Source of the DNA: Mermis nigrescens
Lineage: Eukaryota; Nematoda; Enoplea; Mermithida; Mermithidae
Length of the DNA: 64,000 nucleotides
NCBI GenBank assembly: GCA_036768485.1
Contig: JAVLUZ010000599.1
Coordinates: 372,001 to 436,000, forward strand
Direction: 5' to 3'
The translations under genes and the position numbers were made by a program. Shown one piece after another: positions 22,336 to 32,576 of the stretch. Within the stretch, counting starts at the first letter, position 1, and each line of letters starts with the position of its first letter. The notes beneath the pieces were generated by a model. That model was not told the DNA's origin. It saw only the letters and a list, made by a program, of their open reading frames with translations, and did not search any database.

Positions 22336-22596
22336 CACACGTGAAGAGTTTGGGGGTACGCACCCCCAGAAGGCCGGATACCCCCTCCCCCAGAAACCAA
22401 AATACCCCCCCAGAATTCAAATTTTGAAATTTTTTGTTTTTTTCGCAATTTTTTGAAGCCAATGGATAGTGCTCGATGAGAAACGTTGAAAAATGGTGTT
22501 TTTTGCCACATCACCATTTTTAAGACCATATTTTGACCTTTGAAAAATCTTGCACCCGCCCCCTCCCCTCGAGAATTTTAGTGCTGCCTACCTATG
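22336..22596 (-). mobile_element. Family A element just after the SIRT1 stop
   Basis: Starts CACACGTGAAGAGTTTGGGG and ends GTGCTGCCTACCTATG. Flanks GGTATCCC (22328-22335) and GGTAAATCCC differ by a 2-bp insertion. Sequence just upstream (22303-22327) looks like a second, partial family A end. Confidence 0.65.
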
Positions 22597-22599
22597 GGT

Positions 22600-23110
22600 A
22601 AATCCCAAACATAAGTTTTGAAAGGCACACCCCCATAGACCGTTTTGCAACCAAACCTATTGTGCAATAGTTATTTTTGGGCAGTAAAATGTTCAATTCG
22701 TTCATTTAGACACTTTTCCTTATTTTTATTTATTAAGAATAAAATACAACATCTAAGTATCAAAAATTGACAATAAATAGCAAAATAAAGTGAATTTACA
22801 CCCTCCATTCAAGGAAACATTGTTTAACCGATCCCGAAACTTTTAACAGTGTGCGTGTATGGTTCATCATAAGACCTTCGCATTTAACATCTTTCACTGC
22901 CTTCATTAGATTACATTCATAAACGCCGAAAAAACTGGTTGTAGTTCTTTTGTAGAAGTATGTAATTTCTGTTAGTGAAGTAATTGAATTTGAAGATTAT
23001 GATTTTTCTATTACGTATTCATGCCTATTATTATTATTTAATATTTACGAAAATTTAGTATCGAAAATCGAGAATTTACACATTCAAAAAAAGATGATTA
23101 TCAAGAGCTT
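22600..23110. other. Unassigned A/T-rich sequence downstream of SIRT1
   Basis: No ORF, RNA gene or repeat family member recognised. It could hold a SIRT1 3' UTR or further exon, but I cannot identify one. Confidence 0.35.
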
Positions 23111-23115
23111 CAAAA

Positions 23116-23286
23116 CTATAGTCTGTTTCACACAACTTCGGTCATAAATTTTATAACTATCTCCGACAATAAGCTGACAGATTGAGGTTATAGCATTGAT
23201 CTGATATATAATTATCCTAACCCTCGGCTTACTGTCGTTGAAAATTCTTAGAATCTATGCATGAATTTAGCTGAAACAGACTATAG
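23116..23286. mobile_element. Family F MITE (CTATAGTCTGTTTCA ends)
   Basis: Starts CTATAGTCTGTTTCA and ends TGAAACAGACTATAG, perfect 15-bp inverted termini. Shares ends with the copies at 55315-55545 and 55919-56149, though the interior is diverged. Confidence 0.7.
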
Positions 23287-23543
23287 TTCATTTCACGAAA
23301 CCTTGTGCATGAAAATCACTTTTTATCAATCATAAAGGTGGCTATACAAATGGCTTTTAGGTATTCTACAGTAAAAAAACTTAGCATAGCGCTTGCTTAT
23401 TTTACGTAAGTAATATGGTCGTCGCATCAGTTTAAGCCGCTTTTTATTTACATTGATTGAAAGATTGTCTGCTGTGCACGCTTAATGTCAACCTGTGAGT
23501 ACATACAAACTAGTAATGTAAGGACCTAGGTATAGGTACCTAC

Positions 23544-23780
23544 CATAGGGCGCCACCAAAGTTCTGGGGGGTTGTGTGCAAGATTTTTTCAAAGGTCAAA
23601 AATGGCCTTAAAAATGGTGGTATGGCGAAAAAACACAATTTTTCAATGTTTCTCATCAAGCACTATCCATAATCATCAAAAATTGCGGAAAAAACAAAAA
23701 AATCAAATATTGAATTCTGGGGGGATATTTTGGTTTCTCGGGGGGATGCATACCCCCGAACCTTCCCCTAGCCGAGGTAT
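23544..23780 (+). mobile_element. Family A element
   Basis: Starts CATAGGGCGCCACCAAAG, keeps the full family body (CAAAGGTCAAAAATGGCC, AATTGAATTCTGGGGG) and ends degenerate at GCCGAGGTAT. No exact target duplication. Confidence 0.65.
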
Positions 23781-24274
23781 TTTTCCTACCTACAAGTGCT
23801 GCTGTACCCATGTATTATTATGTAGGTACCTATGTCAAGTGAACTTTCTATTTTAGGTGATCCTTTGGTAAGATCGCAACCTAATGATGACTCGACGAAG
23901 CTTGATTAGGTACAAAAGGTTGGACAGATACCTACCTACTTATATATTTTGTATGATAGGTGTGAATAAATACATATGTACCTACTTATGAACCTGTTTT
24001 TATTATATTTATTCGAGTTAGTACTTTGCGGATTGAAATGTTTTGCTAAATTTCCCACGTTCGTGGCTTTTCATCTTTTTACATAACATTCACAAAAGAA
24101 CTAATAAAATGACTTCAACTATATGTAATAGACTGCGCATGCGCTCTTCGTAGACATGTCGCACATGGAGAGCTTACATAAGCAGCGATCGAATACTGAG
24201 GGTCCGTGATGGGGGAGGGGGCAAGATCGCCAAGTAATCGATTCTAGGGGTCTATCCATTGGGGGTTGTTGATG

Positions 24275-24510
24275 ACAGATGGGCGGCACCAAAGTCCTGG
24301 GGTGAGTGCAAGATTGTTTTTTAAAAGTCAAAAAATGGCCTTAAAATGGTGGTGTGGCGAAAAACATCATTTTTCAACGTTTCTCGTCGAGCACTATCCA
24401 TTGGCATCAAAAAATTGCGAAAAACAACAAACAAAATCGAATTCTGGGGGGTATTTTGGTTTCTCGTGGGGGGGGGTGGGTGCATACCCCAACCCCCACG
24501 CCCAGTTATA
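24275..24510 (+). mobile_element. Family A element
   Basis: Starts CAGATGGGCGGCACCAAAG and ends CACGCCCAGTTATA. Flanks GTTGATGA and GTTGTGAC agree only partly. Full body present. Confidence 0.65.
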
Positions 24511-24519
24511 GTTGTGACT

Positions 24520-25490
24520 CGAAGACCTAACGCCAATGTAATGGAGAGGCTATAAGTGGCATCCTTTTAATTTTTATGGAAGAAAAAGTCGAAATCACAC
24601 ACTTTACCTAGGTCGATCGTATAAATCACTTTTTAAAGTTCTCTTCGTTTATCATATGTGGATCAAAATAAGTCGGAACTTCGTTGTGCTGCGCCTAAAA
24701 TACAGTAAGCAGTAGTGGTATTCTACAGTACATCGAGTTTATGTCGAGCAGCCTTAATGCATCAAATTTCTGAAGCGTTATTGTAAGAGTGGAAGCTAAT
24801 TTTTCGAATCAACTAGCCTGCTTCGCGAAGGTGAATGTCTTCAGGCAGTAGACGATCCAGGGTTTTTGTAAGGGGAAACAATGCTTTTTCCCAGTCAGAA
24901 ATCTATCCATGCGCAATTTTTTCCGCCGTTTACATTGTTCATTTTAATTCAAAATCATCTTTGGCGTGAAGCTTAAAAATGTGGCTTGAATCTCTTTAAC
25001 TTAATAGAAAATCGGGCACAAAGCGTCCGGATAATTGTCTGAAATTTAGACTGGTGACTCGAATACCTGATGCTCAACTTTTTGTAAATATTCGTGCACT
25101 TGAGTACCGTGCACATCGAACCGAAACATTTGAAAAAATGGTAGAAATTATGAGAAAATCATACACTGGCAGCAACCAAATTCTGGAGGGTGTTCAATGG
25201 GGCTAAATCACCCAAAATTCAATTATAGGATCATTGGGGGGTCTTTTGAATTCTCGGGGGTTCAGACTCCCAAGCCCATGTTCGGGGTAAACTATCCTGA
25301 ATATGCACCAAAAGTAATTTCAATAGTCATGAAAAATGTTTCTTGCTACAAAATCCTAACCCTGGCTCAAAATATCATCTCTAGGCTTACGGCAAAAAAT
25401 GGTTAGGCAATTCGTTGAAGCAAATTATCATTACACTGAAGTTATTGAAAAAATATAAAATTTAAATTGCCTAAAAGTCTTATAAAACGC
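24520..25490. other. Unassigned intergenic sequence
   Basis: Contains short family A-like scraps near 25160-25270 (CACTGGCAGCAACCAAATTC, TTGAATTCTCGGGGG) but no gene that I can support. Confidence 0.35.
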
Positions 25491-25502
25491 CATAGTTGTG
25501 AT

Positions 25503-25731
25503 CATAGAGGCACAGCATGACCGATCTGAGGGAGAGGGGGTCAAAATGACCTCAAAATTAATATAAGCGCTGCGTTCACACTACGTCACGATACAGTTTC
25601 TTGTCAATTCAGAGCGCTTTTAAAGAAAAATTGCAATTTTCATCCGTTTTGGGTCTTCATTTTGCCCAAAAATTTTTTCATTTTTCTATTTTGGGGGAAA
25701 AGGGGTCTACAGACCGCCCACGTGATGTCTG
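25503..25731. mobile_element. Probable short hAT-like element
   Basis: Starts CATAGAGGCACAGCATG and ends CCCACGTGATGTCTG. Flanks GTTGTGAT (25495-25502) and ATTGTGAT (25732-25739) match 7 of 8. The termini are only weakly inverted. Confidence 0.45.
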
Positions 25732-25735
25732 ATTG

Positions 25736-25876
25736 TGATATTATATCGAGTTACGGGGAATGTTTGCCATTCAAGCCGCATTACTGCATCAAAATTTTAA
25801 TCCACTTTCGTAGCCTGATTCATCTTGATAAAATTTACGAGGACCGCAGTTAAATGAAACAGGTTATATATGTTGT
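25736..25876 (-). mobile_element. Family F element, truncated
   Basis: Reverse-strand match to 55315-55545, including TGCATCAAAATTTTAATCCA and TTAAATGAAACAGG. One terminus is missing. Confidence 0.55.
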
Positions 25877-25979
25877 TACAAAATATCCATCTAACTATCT
25901 ATTCTATATCTCGCCAATTATGGGCGAAATTGCCAATGACTTAAACCCAGACCACCAGAATATAGCCGTTGCCAGGCTA

Positions 25980-26434
25980 CACGTGAGTATGCAACCCGCA
26001 GAAATCAATCTTTGAAAATTGTTTAGTTTTCTTCGCAATTTTTTGATGCCAAAAGTGCTAGGTGAGAAATGTTGAAAAATGGTTTTTTCGCCATACCACC
26101 ATTTTTGATCCCTCGCAAACTCTTGCAACCATACGTGGGCAGCAAGAAAATTCTGGGGGGGTGCAAGATTTTTTTGAAGGTCAAAAAATGGCCTTAAAAA
26201 TGGTGGTATGGCGATAAAAACACCATTTTTCGACGTTTCTCATCAAGCACTATCCATTGACATCAAAAAATTGCGAAAAAAACGAAAAAAAAATTTCAAA
26301 AATTGAATTCTGGGGGTATTTTTGATTTCTGGGGGGGGGTATTTTGGTTTCTGGGGGGGGGGGGTGCATACCCCCCAAACCCTCCACGCCCAGGTGTGCT
26401 TGCAACCCCAGAATTTTGGTGCCGCCCACCTATG
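25980..26434 (-). mobile_element. Family A element interrupted by an opposite family A copy
   Basis: The left part (25980-26121) and right part (26407-26434, ending GTGCCGCCCACCTATG) are one reverse-strand family A element split by 26130-26398. No flanking duplication found for the outer copy; its start is decayed. Confidence 0.65.
26130..26398 (+). mobile_element. Family A element inserted in family A
   Basis: Starts CATACGTGGGCAGCAAG and ends CACGCCCAGGTGTG. Exact flanks CTTGCAAC (26122-26129 and 26399-26406). Carries long G runs (26330-26364) on the strand shown. Confidence 0.85.
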
Positions 26435-26439
26435 GTCGC

Positions 26440-27130
26440 TGCCCATGTACGGTTCAGTCAGACCCTAAGCCTATGCGTGGTTCAGACCTTCGAATGGAAA
26501 AATTGGAAACTTTTTGGGAAAACGAGGCAAAATGAATTAAATCCGAAAATTTGCTCCAGAGGTGCTTGAAATTAACCACATGGGGAGATAGATGTATTTC
26601 AACGCTTCACCAGTTTTTGAGGTTACTTTGGCTCAAAAAACGCTCACTGATTGATCCCCGACTGATGTTGCCTATGCTTTGCATCTATGGGCGTAACCTA
26701 ATAACTTGTCTACGTATTTAACAGTAAGAGTCAGTTTCTGTAAGGACCACCTTAACCTTACATAAGTGAAAGAATAATTTTTCCTAATTTTAACATATAT
26801 TACACAAATTTTTACGCTGATCCCGAATCTGAGAACCGTTTTACACAAAAATGATTTTTTGCTGACTTATATGGGTGTAAAGTGTGAAAAATCGTAACAT
26901 GAGCCAAATTTCATATGTTGATTAATATTTTCCAGAATAATTAACATTTTTCGATGCAGTTTTTAAATTACAGAAGATCAAATGGGCTATACAAAAAGTA
27001 TAAAAAGTTTGTTTACCGGATCATCCCACGGGATACAGCAGTCAAAAAAAGTCAAAAATAATAATTTTTGCACTTGCATCATTTATACTTTTTTAGCCAT
27101 AAGTCCAGAAAGGTCATACAGAATCGAACC
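26440..27130. other. Sequence left of the 196-bp repeat arm
   Basis: The first half is unassigned. From about 26820 GTGTAAA and TTTTACAC-like stretches appear, possibly a more diverged outer copy of the arm repeat. No gene supported. Confidence 0.3.
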
Positions 27131-27137
27131 TTATTTC

Positions 27138-27775
27138 ACCACAATATGTACCACCTATGTACCCATTTCTGTGTAAAAAATGTAGGATATGTGATGGATA
27201 TTTATTGACCACTTTCGACAAACGTGAAATTAACTCATGTGTTCAAATTTCAAAAATGAATCATTTGTGCTCTAAAAAATTTAACGTTTCGATCTATAAC
27301 TGCAGAACTGTAAAACATTGTGCGACTGCAATATACCACAGCTTGTATCATCTATGTGCCTAAACGCTTGCAAAAGATCATGCATATACCTTAACTGGTT
27401 GTTGACTATTTCTGACAAACGGTAATTGAACTCAATTGGTCAAAGTCGAAAAAATCATACATGTGTGGTACAACTAACTCTCCTTTTGGAGCTGTTTCGG
27501 AAAATAAAATTCATCTTGAGGCCACATTACACCACAATTTGCACTATCTGTTTGCCTGATTAAATGCGAAAATCCATCCATATATGTTTGATATTTATTG
27601 ACCATTTGTGGACAACGTGAACTTAGCTCCATTGGTCGAAATCAAAAAGTCACACATTGGTGCTTCAAAAATTTTTCTTTCGGCTCTGTAACTCAAGAAT
27701 TAGAACACACTTTTTAACCGCATTACACCACAGTCTCTACCATATATGTCCCTAATTGTGCACAAAAAATCATCT
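27138..27775. repeat. Left inverted arm: ~196-bp tandem repeat
   Basis: The landmark ACCACA followed by a TATCATCTATGTGCC-like stretch recurs near 27138, 27335, 27531 and 27727 (spacings 197, 196, 196). Each unit continues with a CAAAAAATCATNCATA-like and a GACAAACGTGAA-like segment. The whole block is the reverse complement of the right arm at 29070-29660. Confidence 0.85.
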
Positions 27776-27850
27776 GCATACATCTCCCAGAATTGCTGCA
27801 ACTCTTCATTTCGACTTGAAAACCGAGGCATTAGCTGCCGATTTTCTATT
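27767..27850 (-). pseudogene. Inverted fragment of the zinc-finger gene
   Basis: The reverse complement of this stretch matches 28088-28170: GGCAGCTAATGCCTCG, then GCAGCAATTC and GGGAGATNTATGCAGATGAT, with equal internal spacing. It abuts the left arm at a shared AATCATCTGCATA, so the join may have formed by microhomology. Identity is high but not perfect, so it is an old duplication rather than an assembly echo. Confidence 0.8.
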
Positions 27851-27873
27851 TGTTTATTGTTTCTTTATCACAG

Positions 27874-28735
27874 AAGAGCCCATGACAAGGGACCAGTCAA
27901 CAGCAACATTTGTGCCAGTTTTATCAGAAGAAGACAGCTCAGCAAGATCTTTGCAACTGTTTACTTGTACTGTTCCTGGTTGCGTGAAATCATTTCAAAG
28001 ACATCGATCCCTTGGAAATCACATGGAGTTAGCAAATCACCAGTTTCAGCCTGAGCGACTGACATTGCTTGATGCAGCTATTACAACGTACGAGAAACAA
28101 AAATTGGCAGCTAATGCCTCGTCTTCCAAGTCTGAATGAAGTTTTGCAGCAATTCCGGGAGATTTATGCAGATGATGATTCAATCCAAAGATTACCAACT
28201 GGCTGGGCTTTAAGGCAAAAAAGATCTTGTAAAGCATTCACAGAAAACCACCCCCAATATTTGCTTAAAAAATTTGATGATGGGATTAAGACTCGAAGAA
28301 AATGCGATGCAAGGGAGACTGCAACTGGAATGCGAAGATTGCCCCGATTCAAGCGATCTGAGTTTTTATCATGGCAGCAAATTGCAGGATTTTGGTCGCG
28401 GGAAGCACGAAAAAGAGAAGCAATTGTCTCAAGTGAAACTGATGAAGATGACTGCTTAGAAGCAGTGGCGGATCTAAGATTTTCCTAAGGGGGCGGTACT
28501 CCTGAGGGGGGGGGCGAAACCCTGACTTGAGCGGAAAAATTAGCAGTTTTAACCCTAAAATCGCTCAAAAATGCTTGATTTTGCGCAATATTTTGGGCCA
28601 ATGGGGGGGCGGCCGCCCCCGCCCCCTAAATACATCCTGCTTAGAAGGTTTTTCCAACCAGACCCAAATCTAGATGATAAGGCAGATGACGTTGAAGACA
28701 TATTGATCCATTCAGAATGTTTTGACAATTGAATT
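27874..28735 (+). pseudogene. C2H2 zinc-finger gene of the GWAL-type repeat-associated family, frameshifted
   Basis: A 3' splice site (TTTCTTTATCACAG) precedes an exon starting AAGAGCCCATGACA. Frame 1 (ATG 27882 to stop 28139) has one zinc finger, CTVPGCVKSFQRHRSLGNHM..H, spaced C-x4-C-x12-H-x5-H. Frame 2 (to 28488) continues with LPTGWALRQKRSCKAF, YLLKKFDDGIKTRRKC and FLSWQQIAGFWSREARKR. From memory, this order (C2H2, GWALK, YL..KF..G, FL..QQI.SFFSR) occurs in uncharacterised proteins multiplied in cnidarian and sponge genomes; function unknown. The two frames overlap at 28069-28139, and the gap between GT and CAG there is too short for a usual intron, so a frameshift is likely. A family G MITE splits the acidic C-terminus at 28463, and a further frame change follows. 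The gene sits between inverted satellite-like arms, suggesting it belongs to a mobile unit. Confidence 0.7.
28463..28639. mobile_element. Family G (hAT-type) MITE inserted in the zinc-finger gene
   Basis: Starts CAGTGGCGGATCTAAG and ends CTAAATACATCCTG. Exact 8-bp duplication CTTAGAAG (28455-28462 and 28640-28647). 177 bp, close kin of the copy inside each 4.9-kb unit. It brings an early stop to the host frame. Confidence 0.9.
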
Positions 28736-28804
28736 TTGACGATATAAAACATATTCCTTTATGTTAGGATTTTCTACAGTTAAAAATAATAAATAAATAT
28801 AATC

Positions 28805-28808
<4 letters not shown>

Positions 28809-28888
<80 letters not shown>
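28809..28888. repeat. (AT)n microsatellite, ~80 bp
   Basis: Uninterrupted AT dinucleotides between the zinc-finger gene and the right inverted arm. Length is likely to vary or be mis-assembled. Confidence 0.97.
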
Positions 28889-28889
<1 letters not shown>

Positions 28890-28891
<2 letters not shown>

Positions 28892-29660
28892 TTTTTTGCA
28901 TGCAATTAGGCAAATGATAGATTTTCACCAGATAGATTTTACTTCTCGTTAGAAATAGAAAATAAAATTATTTGAAACAACAGCATGCATTTTTTCACTT
29001 TGACCAATTAGGTTAAGTTCACACTTGTGAAATATGGCTAATAGATAAGTACGTAGAATACGCAGATGATTTTTTCGTGTTCAATTAGGGACAAATAGGG
29101 TAGAGACTGTGGTGTAATGCGGTTAAAAAATGTGTCCTAATTCTTGAGTTACAGAGCCGAAAGAAAAATTGTTTGAAGCACGTATGTGTGACTTTTTGAT
29201 TTTGACCAATGGAGCTAAGTTTACGTTGTCCACAAATGGTCGATAAATATCAAACATACATGGATGGATTTTCGCGTATAATCAGGCAAACAGATAGTGC
29301 AAATTGTGGTGTAATGTGGCCTCAAGATGAATTTTATTTTCCGAATTACAGCTCCAAAAGGAGAGTTAGTTGTACCACACATGTATGATTTTTTCGACTT
29401 TGACCAATTGAGTTCAATTACCGTTTGTCAGAAATAGTCAACAACCAGTTAAGGTATATGCATGATCTTTTGCAAGCGCTTAGGCACATAGATGGTACAA
29501 GCTGTGGTATAATGCAGTCGCACAATGTTTCACAGTTCTGCAGTTATAGATCGAAACGTTAAATTTTTTATAGCACAAACAAATGTATCATTTTTGAAAT
29601 TTGAACACATGAGTTAATTTCACGTTTGTCAAACCACATATCCTTCATTTTTTACACAGA
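28890..29660. repeat. Right inverted arm: ~196-bp tandem repeat
   Basis: TGTGGT landmarks at 29109, 29305 and 29503 (spacings 196 and 198) mirror the left arm. The innermost part (28890-29070) is a more diverged further unit. Truncated at 29660, where the 4.9-kb array begins abruptly at AACCAGCGCG. Confidence 0.85.
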
Positions 29661-30047
29661 AACCAGCGCGTACGCGCTGGGTTGTGCGCTTCGCGCCCAA
29701 CTATGGGGTCACTTTGTGACCCCATGCCGTTATTCTCTTAATATTTAAATTAAGAAAAATTAGAAGAATCAACAAAAATGAGAAAACATGCTGTTATACC
29801 AATTTTAGCCGACATATGTGCAGGGTTGTGCGCTTTGCGCCTTCTAGCTGAGTCCAGCAGCTTCGCCTCCTTTTCTAATTGGTTACATCATTTATTTCAA
29901 GCATATGATTGATTGGTGTAAACTACTCTTTTAAGTCAAACTTTACACCCTCATGGGTCTATAGCTTAACAATAAGTTTAATAAAAACCAAACTTCTACC
30001 CTTAATGCCTCAGGTGCTAGAATCGAAAATATAATCAACTTTTGGAG

Positions 30048-31560
30048 ACTTTCAGAAGTTCAGCAAAGTTAATTATTTGCACTTAATGACAAATAACCAA
30101 AAATCGTTAATTTAAACCTTGCCACGTAGCTTTAAGAACCTTCCCTACCCCCGAAATTTATTCAAAACACTCCACTGACTGTAAATAATCTATTAATGAC
30201 AAAAAATTAGGTTTCGGACACTTTCAGAAGATCGCCAAACATGATTACTCGCCTTTAATGGCTGATTCCCAAAAGTCGTAAATTTTAACTTTGCCACTTA
30301 GCTTTGAAAACCTTCTCAACCCCCAAAAATTTATTCGAAACACTCCACTAACTATAAATAATCCTTTATTGACAAAAAAATTTGGTTACGGACACTTTCA
30401 GAAGATCGCCAAACATAATTATTGACTTTCAATGGCTTATTCCCAAAAATCGTAAGTTTAAATTTCGCCACATAGCTTTAAAAACTTTCCCTACCCACCA
30501 TAATTTATTCAAAACACTCCACTAACTATAAATAATCTTTTAATGACGAAAAGTTACGTTTGGGAACCTTTCAGAAGAACGTCAAACTGAATTATTCGCC
30601 AATAATGGCAAATAACGGCAAGATCGCAAATAAACAAAAATTGTAACGTTAAACTTTCAAAGCATTAGTTCCTCTCTGATGACCTTTTTCGATTTTTTCT
30701 TTTTTCCTCTTCTACGTTTCTTTTTTACCTTTTTCTTACCTTTTTCATGTAAGTTTTCGTTTTATAATCCTGCCCACTTTTTCTGTTTCATTTAGATTTT
30801 TGCGCATCATAAAACGTGTAATCTCTCATAATATAATTATTTTTAGGTACACTTGTGCTATTGCACGCGTCCTTCTTGTTTCTTTCTTACTAATAGCATG
30901 ATGCACCTCTAAATCTGTCTTTCTTTCTTCTCTTTTTTTAAATATTGGCATGTTTTTTTATTTATTTATTTATATTTTTTCCTTTTTCTGTTTATAATTT
31001 CTTTTTGCTCCTTTCTCGTATTAATGACTTCTTAATATTTGTAAGTACCTCTGAAAAACTTCCGCCCCTGACTAAACTAAGTGCTTGCACTGTACTTACT
31101 TACTATGTATAACCCTTTGATAACTATAAAATTCGCTTTTGGAAACTTTCAAATGTTTGTCAAAGTTAATTATTTGTCCTTAATGGCAATGGAGCAAAAA
31201 TTGTAAATTTAAACTTCGCCAGCTACATATATATATACTTTTCAAAAACTTTCTTCCCTACCTAAACTAAATTCAAGCACTATGCTAGTATGTATTATAA
31301 CTCGAAAATTCTCTTTTAGAAATTTTCACAAGTTTGTCAAACTTCATTAATTGTCCTTAGGCAATTAACCAAAAATCGTTAATTTAAACTTTGCCAGTTA
31401 CCATTCAAAAACTTCCTTCGCTCCCTGAACTTAGTTCAAGCGATATGATTAATATGCACAAGTGAAAAATTTGCTTTTGGAAACTTTCAGAAGTTCGCAA
31501 AATTTATTGCCATTAGTGGCAAATAACCAAAAATTGGGAATTCGTGATCAAATTGATGAA
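30048..31560 (+). repeat. ~173-bp subrepeats and pyrimidine-rich tract within an array unit
   Basis: ACTTTCAGAAG landmarks at 30048, 30220, 30394 and 30566 give 172-174-bp spacing, each with a CAAATAATC- or GTAAATAATC-type and a TTTATTCAAAACACTCCACT-like segment. About 380 bp of C/T-rich sequence (30680-31060) follows, then more diverged copies to 31560. Repeated in the other units. Confidence 0.7.
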
Positions 31561-32165
31561 AAGCCATGCTTCGCCCTGCTTTCCATGAATCCTACTTCCG
31601 ATTCCGCCCCTACTGAACTTACTTAAAGCTCTTAAGTATTTAACACCCCCACTGATTCCTGGAAAAAATAAAACTTCCGTGGTCATTTCGGGAAAACGTT
31701 AAGGTTAGGTTTTTTGAGAATCTGGATTAATCACCAAAATTTTAGCCATGTCAGGTTGGGTCTGCCCCTAACCCTTGTCAAGATAAGCCTTTGTTCGCTA
31801 ATGCAGTACATAATCGAGCTTACAAATGAAGATCCTGCCCTCGAACGCTTTTCACAAAGTTTTTAAAGTACCTAGATAGCTCCCTAGTTGAAAAAACTTA
31901 TGTTCAAACAGCCAATGCTTCCCAAAATTAGACGTCTCCCATCCCAGGCAAAGCCAGTTAATTTTTGACCCCCCACCAATTCTTGGATTTGGAAAACGTT
32001 GAAAAAATTAGGTTTTTGTGAGAATCTGGATGGATTCTCCATGTTTTTAACGATTTCAGGTTCGGTCTGCCCCCCCCCCAACCCTCTGGTCAAGATCATG
32101 CGTACGGGCGTGTCAGATTATGCTGAACCCTTACCTGGAAAGTCCTAGACTTTGTGCTTTGCATC

Positions 32166-32576
32166 CACACGTGGGCATGGGGAGTTTGGGGGCAGTGGCG
32201 GATCTAGGATTTCACTAAGGGGGCGGTACTCCTAAGGGGGGGGGGTGCGGAACCCTGACTTGGGCGGAAAAATTAGCCGTTTTAACCCAAAAATCGCTCA
32301 AAAATGCTTAATTTTGCGCACTGTTTTGGGCCAATGGGGGGGCGGCCGCCAAACCCGCTCCCTCTTAAATCCACCCCTGTTTGGGGGTATGCACACCCTC
32401 CCCAGAAGTTGGAATACCTTGCATTTCTAGCGAGTTTTTGATGCTATTGGATAGTGCTTGATGAAAAACGACGAAAAATGGTGTTTTTTTGCCATACAAC
32501 CACTTTTTAGACCATTTTTGACCTTTGAAAATTTTTTAACCCCCCCCCCTCAGAATTTTCGTGCTGCCCACCTATG
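32166..32576 (-). mobile_element. Family A element in array unit 1, split by a family G MITE
   Basis: Starts CACACGTGGGCATGG and ends GTGCTGCCCACCTATG, with exact duplication TTTGCATC (32158-32165 and 32577-32584). The same insertion is present in every unit (37125-37539, 42056-42470, 47022-47436), so it predates array growth. Confidence 0.88.
32193..32379. mobile_element. Family G MITE inside the family A element (unit 1)
   Basis: Starts CAGTGGCGGATCTAGG and ends TTAAATCCACCCCTG. Exact duplication TTTGGGGG (32185-32192 and 32380-32387) made in the G-rich start of family A. Confidence 0.9.

Noticed and set aside
28100..28140. Mini-intron joining the two zinc-finger frames (GTCTTCC...TTTGCAG)
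   Set aside because: It would be only about 29 bp, and the inverted fragment at 27767-27850 keeps equal spacing there. A frameshift is simpler, though a short intron is not excluded.
27138..29660. CRISPR-like array
   Set aside because: Repeats are about 196 bp and contiguous, with no short repeat-spacer pattern, in eukaryotic DNA.
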